Assembly: GCA_964429355.1 (NCBI GenBank)
Contig: CAYSCH010000050.1
Coordinates: 1 to 35,378 of the forward strand
Reading direction: 5' to 3'
DNA from: JAAYAY01 sp964429355
GTDB taxonomy: Bacteria; Planctomycetota; Planctomycetia; Pirellulales; Thermoguttaceae
DNA: 35,378 nucleotides
In this document: in pieces, positions 25,279 through 33,476 of the stretch
Numbering within the stretch: position 1 is the first letter of the stretch
How the letters are laid out: each line of letters begins with the position of its first letter
Program-made: the position numbers and the translations under genes
Notes under the pieces: generated by a model
Told to the model about the DNA's origin: nothing
The model's input: the letters and a program-made list of their open reading frames with translations, nothing else
The model's database searches: none

Positions 25279-26670
25279 TCACGACACGGCCTGTCGGACC
25301 GCCTCCTTGGATGAAGCAGGCGCTGGATTACCATGGCCAATCAGGTCGCGCCAGACAAGGACGGCACTGAGCAGGGCGACGACTCCCATGCTGAACGCCA
25401 TCGCCTCGGCCGCCCCGGTCAGCCCGCGGGACTGAACCGCCCAGGGCAGAACTGCCAGGGCAACCACGATCCCGGCTGCCAAGGCAAAGGTCTGCGACCA
25501 GAAGGCGCGCATGGCCGTCAAGGCCCGGCCCAACGGCCCGGTCACATACAGCATCGCCGCGAAAACACTGAGTGCTGCGGCAAGTTGGGGCAGGTCTGAA
25601 TACTCGTGTCCCAAACCGGCGGCAATCCTTGGTCCCAGAAAGGCCACCAGGGCCGCACCGGCGATTCCCATGCCCCCCACCAGGGCGACGAGGCGAATGA
25701 GAAGGCGGGCAAAGGCTTGAGTTTCGCCGGCCGCGTGGTACTTGGCCAAACGTGGGGTTGCCGCATTCCCCAGGGCTGCAACCACCATCATACCCAACGT
25801 GATCCAGTACGTTATCAACGTGTAGACGGCTACTGCTTCATCGCCCATGAGATCGCTGATCACGTATTTGGGCAACTGAGGAGTCAGTGCGATCAGGAAC
25901 GCGACGACTGCCAGCGGAAGGGAGATGATGCTCAAACGTGCCAACACCGTCCAACGTATCGGCTGCTGCCAGAATCGGGCACCGGAATCGAATCCGTCCC
26001 CATCCATCCTGACCGAGCGGAAATAGCACGGCAGATCCCAACAAACCAGCGTCAGACCCATGGCAACGGGAAAGCAGGCAACGACCAGGACGATACTGCC
26101 TCCCAGGCTGCCGACGATCGAAACCAGAGCCAATTCACTCGCCCCCTGAACGACCAGGGCCATTGACATTCGATCCATTCTTTCCCGTTGTTGGAGTCTT
26201 CCCCAGAAGATGTCGCTGATTCCCTCGATCAGTTTCGCGAGGGCTACGAGCGCGATGACTGCGGAGGCCTGGGTATCGTAGCCGCTGAACAATACCACGC
26301 CGGCCACCACGATCAGGCCGATACCGGAGGCCGCGGCCCGCACCGCCAGATAGTCGGCCAGCGTGTATTCGTTGCGAGAGTCGGTCACCTGTGCCCCGCG
26401 GAGCCCGAGCATCACCAGCGCCCAGATCGGAGTGCAGAGCGCCACGGCAAGGGCGTACTTCCCGGCTGCCGCGAGCCCGCAGAAATGGGCCAGCAACAAC
26501 AGCATTCCATATCGGCAGGCGGCACGAACCAGATTTCCGGCAAGGACCCATGAGAAATTGAGCCGGAGCGAGAGGGGGCGGACCGGCGCAGGCTGCGCCT
26601 CGGCTTTCGCCGAAAGCACGTTCGCCGCGTGTATTCGGCCAATCCGGCGTCTTTCTGCCGCGAGACTCAA
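25279..26670 (-). CDS. Polysaccharide flippase (Wzx/MATE-like)
   Basis: 463 residues from TTG 26670, which stands nine bases after a perfect GGAGG (26680-26684). No ATG or GTG offers a better start. It has about 12 to 14 hydrophobic segments, including 'LVRAACRYGMLLLLAHFCGL', 'SGIGLIVVAGVVLFSG' and 'LAAGIVVALAVLPWAV', and charged loops such as 'EGISDIFWGRLQQRERMDRM', typical of lipopolysaccharide repeat-unit translocases of the MOP superfamily. It would move the undecaprenyl-linked oligosaccharide from cytoplasmic to periplasmic face. The stop codon TGA is one base from the asparagine synthase ATG, and the sulfotransferase stop is 62 bases upstream, consistent with one transcript. Substrate cannot be told from sequence. 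Confidence 0.85.
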   Translation of the reverse strand: MSLAAERRRIGRIHAANVLSAKAEAQPAPVRPLSLRLNFSWVLAGNLVRAACRYGMLLLLAHFCGLAAAGKYALAVALCTPIWALVMLGLRGAQVTDSRNEYTLADYLAVRAAASGIGLIVVAGVVLFSGYDTQASAVIALVALAKLIEGISDIFWGRLQQRERMDRMSMALVVQGASELALVSIVGSLGGSIVLVVACFPVAMGLTLVCWDLPCYFRSVRMDGDGFDSGARFWQQPIRWTVLARLSIISLPLAVVAFLIALTPQLPKYVISDLMGDEAVAVYTLITYWITLGMMVVAALGNAATPRLAKYHAAGETQAFARLLIRLVALVGGMGIAGAALVAFLGPRIAAGLGHEYSDLPQLAAALSVFAAMLYVTGPLGRALTAMRAFWSQTFALAAGIVVALAVLPWAVQSRGLTGAAEAMAFSMGVVALLSAVLVWRDLIGHGNPAPASSKEAVRQAVS

Positions 26671-26732
26671 CGCTGGGGACCTCCAATGCCTGTCTGATCG
26701 CCTGTGAGAAAGGCCAAGTTCCGCAAGAGTTC

Positions 26733-27743
26733 TCAGGCCGCCCGCCGCTGAGCGGGTGATTCCAACGGTGTCGTCCACCAGCGGTAACCGTAGGCCTTCA
26801 TCAACCAGCCTACGAGGCTCCAGCACGCCGCCTGTTCATACCACGGCAATTTTTCCAACCATTCAACGTCTGGCCGCAGTTGAATGTTACCCGACATGCG
26901 AACGCGATTACCCGCAATCGTGTGTCCGATCGCCATGGGCTGTCCTGAGGCAATGGCTGCCGCCAGCGATTGCATGTCCATTTCCAGGAGTCGGCCGATC
27001 CGCTCCAACTCGATCCGAGGCTGAGTGATCAGGTCTTCGTAGCGAAGCCGGATCGACCTGTCGCGCGGCAGTTTGCGGCGCAAGGCTTCGGCCAGCAGGT
27101 TGGCGACGGTCCATGCCTTCATGGTCCGCAGGATGCTCTTCCCTCCGTCGTCTTTCGAGATACCCGCCCTCGCGTCCTTCTGAAATCGCTTCTTGCCCGA
27201 CCAGAGGACGCCTCGGCAATCGCGAACCATGTGTACGAGGCGCAAATCGACGCCTTCGACCATTGAAAGGAGGAGCGCCCGGGAGGAGGACTTGGACGAA
27301 TCCACAACGATCTGGCGCCCGCTGACATCGCGAATCGCTGCCAGGAGTCCAACGGTAAGACGCGCGTATTCCATGTGGCCGGGGGCACCTGCGGTCAGCC
27401 GGCGCCGCGTCACCGAAAGCCGCAGGCAAGACTGGATCGCATTTGACCGTTCGACATAGGCCGTCAGATCGACGGGCCCCACATGACGCTCCCACTGACG
27501 ACGGACTTTGCCCCAGAACTCGCAGTCGCGTCCGATCTTTCCGCACGCGCAGTACGTATCGTCGCGCAACCAAGCATTGTTGACGATGTGGCAGGCTTCA
27601 CCGACGCTTTCAATCGCCGGATGATTGCCCAGCAACGTGTCGAGAATCGTCGAACCGCTACGTCCGCAACCGCCAACATAGAGCACTCGCAATGGGGCGT
27701 CGGGCGACACTCCCTCAACGATCACTCTCTCCCGGCGCACCAT
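26733..27743 (-). CDS. Sulfotransferase, first gene of the glycan cluster
   Basis: 336 residues from ATG 27743, four bases after GGAGG. The PAPS-binding loop 'VGGCGRSGSTILDTLLG' is at about residues 23-39 and the 3'-phosphate segment is 'LRLVHMVRDCRGVLWS'. A cysteine-rich insert 'TYCACGKIGRDCEFW' near residue 60 is a recurrent feature of bacterial exopolysaccharide sulfotransferases and could bind metal or form disulfides. The acceptor would be a sugar hydroxyl on the glycan made by the following genes. It is a different subfamily from the sulfotransferase at 17847 (a different PAPS loop and the Cys insert), so the two probably act on different acceptors. It heads the leftward transcript, with its promoter expected in 27744-28300. 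Confidence 0.9.
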   Translation of the reverse strand: MVRRERVIVEGVSPDAPLRVLYVGGCGRSGSTILDTLLGNHPAIESVGEACHIVNNAWLRDDTYCACGKIGRDCEFWGKVRRQWERHVGPVDLTAYVERSNAIQSCLRLSVTRRRLTAGAPGHMEYARLTVGLLAAIRDVSGRQIVVDSSKSSSRALLLSMVEGVDLRLVHMVRDCRGVLWSGKKRFQKDARAGISKDDGGKSILRTMKAWTVANLLAEALRRKLPRDRSIRLRYEDLITQPRIELERIGRLLEMDMQSLAAAIASGQPMAIGHTIAGNRVRMSGNIQLRPDVEWLEKLPWYEQAACWSLVGWLMKAYGYRWWTTPLESPAQRRAA

Positions 27744-28033
27744 AGATCCTCCTTGAAATCGGCGGGGCAAAATCGCTCCGCGTCACTTCCGTGAAAACGA
27801 TCCTCTCCAGGCAGCGTTCTCCTGGCGGAACTCTGCCGTCGTCGTCTTGGTCGGCGTTGCTGCGAAGATCACAGGACTGACGCGAGTTTCGGGGGAAGGA
27901 TGGCGAAAATGCGGGGATCTGTCAATTCCAATATGCTTGCACGGGCGTATGGGGGACCGGAGTCACTCGGACCCAGGGAGATAGCCGGCAAGACGGTATC
28001 GGTCGATTCAGGCAGGGTGGTGTCGTGGAGCTG

Positions 28034-28063
28034 GGGTGACAGGCACCACAATATCTAGTGGTG
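28034..28063. repeat. GGTGACAGGCACC-type element with hairpin
   Basis: CACCAC (28044-28049) pairs with GTGGTG (28058-28063) around an eight-base loop, preceded by GGGGTGACAGG. The string 'GGTGACAGGCACC' is, from memory, a recurrent intergenic element of REP-like character in several bacterial groups. Only one copy lies in this window. Confidence 0.35.
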
Positions 28064-28483
28064 AATGCATTGCCAGCAGCCCCGCCTGTCGTGGCGGCTC
28101 CCAATTGGGGCGTGACAGCCTTAGGTACGTCCGTGCCTTTGAGAAAATTCCAAAAAATCGTCGATCCCACTGAAGTTTCCGCCCGTAGTGTTGTAAAAGA
28201 GCCACGTACCTGCCAAAAGACATCTTTATGAAGAACGGCGTTGCGTTCGAGCATCATCGTTCTCTGCCGCAAAAAGGCATTGGCCGGGCAATTTAGGCAA
28301 TTTCAAATCACACATTTTCTTTCACCGAGAAAACCGGCCCCTGACCACATCCGCAACCTATAGTTGCGTGAGCCAAGTGGCCGGTTGATTCGAACTCGAC
28401 GCGAGGGAAGGCGGCTCGATTCACGGTTCGTCGCTTTCCTGGCGGATCTCGTCCAAATTTCGCTCCAGTCGAATCCACGGTCA

Positions 28484-28511
28484 TTGGCGCCAATGAACAC
28501 CGCTGTATCAT
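28484..28511 (+). promoter_or_regulatory. Candidate promoter for the subtilase gene
   Basis: TTGGCG (28484-28489) and TATCAT (28506-28511) are spaced by 16 bases. A GACGGC-ATTC-GCCGTC hairpin follows in what would be the leader, about 90 bases before the ATG at 28603. Confidence 0.35.
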
Positions 28512-28602
28512 GAGACGGCATTCGCCGTCCGGTGCAGGTTTGGCGCCTTGCACGAGCTTGTCCGGGCGTCCAGCCTGCGCACATAACTGAGGAGTCAGCA
28601 TC

Positions 28603-31533
28603 ATGCGCTCGCCGCAAAGGCGTTACGACGCGTTCCGCACAACACGCTTCGAATCCTTCGAGCCGCGCATCGTCCTGTCCGCAAACCCGGCTAGCGACTT
28701 TGCATCGGACGGAATCGTTCAAGCGTCGTACTCCAGTCCTTTCACGGCCACGAATACGAATGCCTTTGAATTGACGGGCTTGACCGAAGCCCTCAGCCGC
28801 TACGACTTCAGGGGTGAAGGCCAGACGGTCGTGATCATTGATTCCGGAGTGGCTTACGATCACACGGCCCTCGGCGGCGGGCTCGGCGAGGGCTACACCG
28901 TCGTTGGCGGCTGGGATTTCACGGAAGAAAACGATGCCGATCCTTACGACGACGGTCCCTACGGATCGCACGGGACCCACGTAGCCGGGATCATAGCCTC
29001 CGGCGACGAAAACAGCCCCGGCATTGCGCCCGGCGTCGATATTGTGGCTCTGCGAGTCTTCAACGACGCAGGTCAGACGCAACTCAGTTGGGTCGAAGAT
29101 GCCCTCCAGTGGGTGCATGATCATCTCAACTCTTTCGAGAATCCGATCACGACGGTCAACCTGTCCCTGGGATCGTCGAGCAGCACGACGAGCGCTGCGG
29201 CCGCGGCGGCGTTTGAAGACGAACTGGCCCAACTGGCGGCCGACGGTGTGTTCATCACGGCGGCGGCGGGCAACGGATATGCGACACTCGGCAAGGAAGG
29301 ACTCACCTACCCGGCTTCGAGCTCTTACGTGACCGCGGTCGGATCGGTCGATTCGTCGGGCAGCCTCAGCTACTTCAGCCAGCGCGATTCTTCGATGATC
29401 GCCGCCCCGGGCCGGAGCATCAACAGCACGGTGCCCGACTACGTCGGCAATCGCAACGGAGTTGCTGACGACTTCGCTCAATATTCCGGAACGAGCATGT
29501 CGTCGCCCTTTGTGGCCGGCGCCGCCATTCTCGTCCGCGAAGCCTATGCGTTTGCGGGCTATACGGACGTTTCTCCCCAGACTATCCTCCAGACTCTCTA
29601 CAATTCGGCCGACAAGATCTACGACGCCGCGACGGGAACCACTTACCGCCGCCTGAATGTCAACGCCGCCATTGAATCGGTCCTGACTGCAGACGACTAC
29701 GGTTCGACTCCTTCGGCGGCGTACAAGATGGGCCGAATCTCGGGCGACGTCACGCTCGACGGTTCGATCACCGCCCTGACCGACCGCGATTACTTCACGT
29801 TCACCGCCGCAACCAACGGGCGCGTGGAGGTGTCGGTGATCACCACCGGTCAACTCGAAGCCGACCTGCAGGTCGTATCGAACTCGGCGCAGCAATCTTC
29901 GGGCAGTGTCCTGAACTTCGATGTTGTGGCCGGCCAACAGTACACGATCCTGCTGCAGACGACGGACGGGCTGGGACACTACACCCTCGACCTGCATCTG
30001 GCGACGAACTCGGCGGCGCTCGCCGATGCGATCGTTGTCGACCAGTTGGAGCTTGCCGATGAACGAATCTCGCCGTCGACAAAGACGTACGGCTTCACCG
30101 CCGCCTACTCGGGAATCTTCACGGTCGAAGCCAACTTCCAGCATAGTCGCGGGGACGTCGACCTGGTGCTGGTGAACTCCTCCGGTCAACGTCTGGCCGC
30201 CAGTACGTCGAACACCAGCAACGAACGGATCGACGTGACCCTTTCGGCTGGCGAAACCGTCTACCTGCAAGTTTCCACATCCGACGGCCAGATCAACAGC
30301 GACGTCGATCTCCATGTTACCAATCTTGTGGCCAAACAAGGCAATACGCTGATCGTTCGCGGCACCAGCGGAGCCGATCAATTCCAGCTCCTGGCCGGCT
30401 CGATACACCGCGTGACGATCAACGGAGCGGAATACGAGATCAGCGGCGACTCGATCGCCCGCGTAGAGTTTGACGGCCTTGCCGGCTCGGATACGGCGAT
30501 CCTTTACGGCACCCATGAATCTGACAGCGCCGTGCTCCGAGTCGGCTCGGCCGACCTTTCCGGATCGGGCTACACGGCCTCCGTTGCCAATACCGAGTCG
30601 ATTACGGTCTACGGCCGCGGCGGTTCCGACACGGCGACTCTCAACGATTCCACCGGCGACGACTTGTTCTCCGCCTCACCCGGATACGCCGCACTGACCG
30701 GCTCCGGCTTCGCACTGACCGCCCGAGAGTTTGAAGTCGTCTATGCCAACGCGCGCTACGGGGGTGACGACGAAGCCAGTTTGACTGATTCTTCGGGCGA
30801 CGACGTCTTCGTCGCAACGACTGACGTCGGCAAGATCAGCGGCGAGAAATACTCGGTGCGAGTCAAGGGGTTCGAGAGCGTCCACGCGTACTCGCGAAAC
30901 GGCGGCACCGACCGTGCACGGATTACCGGCTCAGCCTCAGCCGACTCCGTGACTTCCACCCCGATCTACACTCGACTGGTTGCAGGCGAGACGGTGGTCC
31001 GGGCGAAGTTCTTTGATGAAATCTACGTGCTCGGTGGCGGTGGGAGCGACAGGGCGTATCTGTTCGATTCGGCCGGCAACGACACACTCGTCGCGCGTCC
31101 TGACAACGTGACGCTCACGGGCTCCGGGTACGCCAACACACTTCGGGGCTTCACCCAGGTTACCACTACGGCGTCTGCGGGGGGTAGCAACACGGCGGTC
31201 TTCTACGATTCGGCCGGCGCCGACGCGTTCTTCGCCGACGGTACGGAAGCTCGCATGTCGGGGGCAGGCTACGACAACCGAGCGCGAGGGTTCCAGAGCG
31301 TCACGGCCCGGGCAAGCGGGGGCTACGATCAGGCCACGCTCTTCGACACGGCGCTGGCCGACCAGCTTGTGGCCTCGGGCGATATGGCCCGGCTCCGCAG
31401 TTCGGCCCTGGTCACTTGGGTCTACGACTTCGACCGGCTCCAGACTGTCAGCAACTCCGGCGGAAACGACACGGCGGAGATCGACGCGGTGGACTATATC
31501 CTCCAGGCGTCAGGGCCTTGGGATCGGGATTAG
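28603..31533 (+). CDS. Secreted S8 subtilase with PPC-like domains and seven C-terminal repeats
   Basis: 976 residues; the start is fixed by GAGGAG (28589-28594) eight bases before the ATG. The N-terminus 'RTTRFESFEPRIVLSANP' matches the planctomycete LEPR-XLL-type export region. The peptidase domain has the complete triad: Asp80 in 'VIIDSGVAYDH', His123 in 'GSHGTHVAG', Ser298 in 'GTSMSSPFVAG', with oxyanion Asn224 in 'AAGNGY'. Two beta-sandwich PPC-like domains follow at about 375-467 and 489-577. From residue 631 to 956 come seven tandem repeats of 46 or 47 residues with the pattern 'A-L-DS-GDD-F-A...L-GSGY...GF--V-A-A--GG-D'. The Asp/Gly-rich pattern suggests a calcium-bound beta structure. 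The protein is probably an extracellular or surface protease; its targets are unknown. Confidence 0.93.
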   Translation: MRSPQRRYDAFRTTRFESFEPRIVLSANPASDFASDGIVQASYSSPFTATNTNAFELTGLTEALSRYDFRGEGQTVVIIDSGVAYDHTALGGGLGEGYTVVGGWDFTEENDADPYDDGPYGSHGTHVAGIIASGDENSPGIAPGVDIVALRVFNDAGQTQLSWVEDALQWVHDHLNSFENPITTVNLSLGSSSSTTSAAAAAAFEDELAQLAADGVFITAAAGNGYATLGKEGLTYPASSSYVTAVGSVDSSGSLSYFSQRDSSMIAAPGRSINSTVPDYVGNRNGVADDFAQYSGTSMSSPFVAGAAILVREAYAFAGYTDVSPQTILQTLYNSADKIYDAATGTTYRRLNVNAAIESVLTADDYGSTPSAAYKMGRISGDVTLDGSITALTDRDYFTFTAATNGRVEVSVITTGQLEADLQVVSNSAQQSSGSVLNFDVVAGQQYTILLQTTDGLGHYTLDLHLATNSAALADAIVVDQLELADERISPSTKTYGFTAAYSGIFTVEANFQHSRGDVDLVLVNSSGQRLAASTSNTSNERIDVTLSAGETVYLQVSTSDGQINSDVDLHVTNLVAKQGNTLIVRGTSGADQFQLLAGSIHRVTINGAEYEISGDSIARVEFDGLAGSDTAILYGTHESDSAVLRVGSADLSGSGYTASVANTESITVYGRGGSDTATLNDSTGDDLFSASPGYAALTGSGFALTAREFEVVYANARYGGDDEASLTDSSGDDVFVATTDVGKISGEKYSVRVKGFESVHAYSRNGGTDRARITGSASADSVTSTPIYTRLVAGETVVRAKFFDEIYVLGGGGSDRAYLFDSAGNDTLVARPDNVTLTGSGYANTLRGFTQVTTTASAGGSNTAVFYDSAGADAFFADGTEARMSGAGYDNRARGFQSVTARASGGYDQATLFDTALADQLVASGDMARLRSSALVTWVYDFDRLQTVSNSGGNDTAEIDAVDYILQASGPWDRD

Positions 31534-31810
31534 ATTTCGTTGCAGGCGGAACACGTTGCGTTTGAGTGAGGTAGTTAGAATTCCGATGGGTGGGGAGCAA
31601 TCCATGGGACTCGGACCTATAGAGCCTGTCGGGATTCCGGGTAAAAGATGGCTGTCGCCTTGTTCCTCATGGAATCACGCAACCTGATTGAGCAAGGGAT
31701 CGGGCAGCATATGTCTGCAGGGTAGCAGAAAGGTGTACGCGTGTCAAGTATATTCTTGGACAGTCGTGAGACTTTTCATTCACTATTCTTCCTGCAGTGG
31801 TGAGGGCTTC
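31534..31810. other. Convergent intergenic region
   Basis: Between the stop codons of the subtilase (+) and the cellulase-like gene (-). No gene, intrinsic terminator with a T-tract or recognised repeat is seen. Confidence 0.4.
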
Positions 31811-32950
31811 TCAGTTCTTTCCGGTCACGCTCTTGACGTACTGGACTTCGTTCGCATCGTAGGGGCGGCCGTCGGCCCAGAAGATCTCGTGGAACCAGAG
31901 ATCTGGCTTGGCGGTGTACTTTTTCTGCCCGGTTTCCCAGGGATAAGCCGTCTGCGTTTTGCCGTCGACAAGCCCCCAGTTGTAGGCGGCCACCTTCTGC
32001 TCTTTCAGATAACCCATGATCGGGTCGAAGGTGCTGCCGCTGCCACGGGACATGTATTCCGTGCAGAGCAGAGGGCGGCCGAATCGTCGCAGCTCGTTGA
32101 CACGGTCCTTCATGTTCTGTGGCGGACCGTAGCAGTGGAAGCTGATCACGTCGGACTCGTCGAGCATGAGCTTATTGAAAGGGGTGAGTCGCTCGTCGTC
32201 CGACCAGTCGTCGCGCCACAGGCCGGCGGTCAGCGGCTGGGTCGCCTCGGCTTCCCTCGCCCAGATGAACAGCTTCGCCAACAGTTTCGTGGCCATCTCC
32301 ACCTTGACGTCCTCCGGCAGTTCCGTCTTGAATCCATCTGCGCCGTAGGAGTTGCGGTTAGGATTGTCGGCCTCGTTGAAAAGGTCCCAGGCCTGGACTC
32401 GTTTGTCATTGCGGTAGCGGCCAATGAGGCCCACGATGTAGGGCTTGAGCGAGTCGTGACGGGCGGGATCCCGCAGGATCTCGGCGCCCGGGGCCTGGAG
32501 CCACCCGGAATTGTGAACGTGCGGCCGAGGGTCGCGTTGCTTGCCGAGTTTGGGCTGGGGATCCCAAACCCCGTCGAGCGGAACCAGCATGACACCGATA
32601 CCATGTTTGTCGGCGATATCGAGGAACTTGTCGAGCCGAACGAGGAATCCCTCGCGGTCCTGCTCCCAGAGGAGGTTGTGAAGAAAGACGCGAACGCTTG
32701 TGAAGCCGATCTTTGCCGCCCAGCCCAGTTCGCGGTCGATCGTTTCGGGATTGAAAGTGTCGGCCTGCCCCATATCCCATTGATTCATAGCCGTGATCGG
32801 GGAGAAATTGCAGCCCACGAGCCAGGGCTGCCTGGCGTACCACGCGTTGGCCTCCTCGGCGGTCCAGCGGTCGCGAGCCTGGGCACGCGTGCAGAAACAC
32901 AGGAGAACAACAGCACAAAGCGGCGTAGTCCAATGTCGGCAGTATTTCAT
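31811..32950 (-). CDS. Exported GH5-like (cellulase-fold) glycoside hydrolase
   Basis: 379 residues from ATG 32950, seven bases after GGAG. The N-terminal hydrophobic segment (TTPLCAVVLLCFCTRAQA) is a signal peptide. The body is a TIM barrel of the GH5/clan-A type: 'LVGCNFSPITAMNQWDM' at the start, 'IGFTSVRVFLHNLLWEQD', 'HGIGVMLVPLDG', the general acid/base Glu193 in 'QAWDLFNEADN', 'DVISFHCYGPP', and the probable nucleophile Glu298 in 'PLLCTEYMSR'. A retaining beta-glycosidase (mannanase, glucanase or xylanase-like) is expected, but specificity cannot be assigned. The frame continues upstream to 33004 without added conserved sequence. Downstream genes are convergent; the isomerase gene 526 bases upstream on the same strand is separated by repeats and a gene remnant. 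Confidence 0.87.
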   Translation of the reverse strand: MKYCRHWTTPLCAVVLLCFCTRAQARDRWTAEEANAWYARQPWLVGCNFSPITAMNQWDMGQADTFNPETIDRELGWAAKIGFTSVRVFLHNLLWEQDREGFLVRLDKFLDIADKHGIGVMLVPLDGVWDPQPKLGKQRDPRPHVHNSGWLQAPGAEILRDPARHDSLKPYIVGLIGRYRNDKRVQAWDLFNEADNPNRNSYGADGFKTELPEDVKVEMATKLLAKLFIWAREAEATQPLTAGLWRDDWSDDERLTPFNKLMLDESDVISFHCYGPPQNMKDRVNELRRFGRPLLCTEYMSRGSGSTFDPIMGYLKEQKVAAYNWGLVDGKTQTAYPWETGQKKYTAKPDLWFHEIFWADGRPYDANEVQYVKSVTGKN

Positions 32951-33133
32951 CGGTTCTCTCCAAAGGAGGAGTTGGGTAGTTGCTGTTCGCGGAACGAACA
33001 ACAAGGATTAAAGAAACGCGATTCTCTTCATGAGGACTCCATCAGGGAGAGGACGGGAATGACGGGTAGATGCAATGCTGGGTTCTCGGACTGTTACACG
33101 TTGGGGCCACGATTCCGACTTTCCGTTGATCGT

Positions 33134-33156
33134 GCAGGCGGAATCCTGGACTCCAA
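33134..33156. repeat. Second copy of the GCAGGC...CCTGGACTCCAA repeat
   Basis: It differs from the copy at 19150-19172 at three of 23 positions. The palindromic centre is partly lost here. It lies upstream of the GH5-like gene, 14 kb from its relative. Confidence 0.6.
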
Positions 33157-33251
33157 TGGAGGTGGATAATACGGGGCGCGAGCCTGCTATTCTTTCTGGG
33201 TTTCTGGTGGGAAATGCGGTTTGGGAGAAACGGGATCCTTGTTGAAGGAAA

Positions 33252-33269
33252 GCGGCGACGAGTCGCCGC
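33252..33269. repeat. GCGGCGAC-GA-GTCGCCGC palindrome
   Basis: A perfect 8-bp inverted repeat with a two-base centre, followed by ACTCCAAA as in the neighbouring repeat copies. It is of the dispersed planctomycete intergenic kind and sits just beyond the stop codon of the frameshifted remnant. Confidence 0.6.
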
Positions 33270-33281
33270 ACTCCAAAACCA

Positions 33282-33470
33282 CTAGACCCTCGGCAGTTCG
33301 TAGCCGGCGCGGCGCGGGTAGGGGTAGTCGCGGAACTTGTTGGCGGCGTCGTTGCCGACGAAGCCGGGTCGTGTCGACGTCGTTGACCGCCACCGCTTTC
33401 ACCTCGCGCATTTTGACGACGTGGGGCAGGTGCGAGCCATACATCATCTTGCCGACGCAGCTCTCTTGAC
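33282..33470 (-). pseudogene. Frameshifted C-terminal gene remnant, possibly of an oxidoreductase
   Basis: Immediately after the isomerase stop codon the minus strand reads 'RQESCVGKMMYGSHLPHVV' and 'KMREVKAVAVNDVD' in one frame, then 'STRPGFVGNDAANKF' and 'RDYPYPRRAGYELPRV' to a TAG at 33282 in another. Both segments have the strong G/C third positions of real genes, and the switch happens at a TCGAC-containing site, as expected from loss of a short direct repeat. The ending 'R-GYELP' is shared with the Gfo/Idh/MocA remnant at 13947, suggesting but not proving the same family. No N-terminal part or start codon context exists, so it is a broken fragment. Confidence 0.5.
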
Positions 33471-33476
33471 GGCCGC

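Larger units (their letters stand above)
27744..28602. other. 860-bp divergent intergenic region
   Basis: No gene is supported between the leftward glycan cluster and the rightward subtilase. It contains GGGTGACAGGCACC with a CACCAC/GTGGTG hairpin (28034-28063), and a comparatively AT-rich stretch at about 28135-28330 that differs in composition from its surroundings. Downstream are a GACGGC/GCCGTC hairpin (28514-28529) and a candidate promoter. The minus-strand frames here lack ribosome binding sites and family resemblance. Confidence 0.5.

Noticed and set aside
27922..28272. 116-codon minus-strand frame and an overlapping 71-codon frame (28008-28223)
   Set aside because: No Shine-Dalgarno, composition unlike neighbouring genes, and a short 'GRKLQWD' string alone is not enough to call another oxidoreductase remnant.
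28303..30516. 737-codon minus-strand frame opposite the subtilase
   Set aside because: Antisense shadow; the plus-strand subtilase has a complete catalytic triad.
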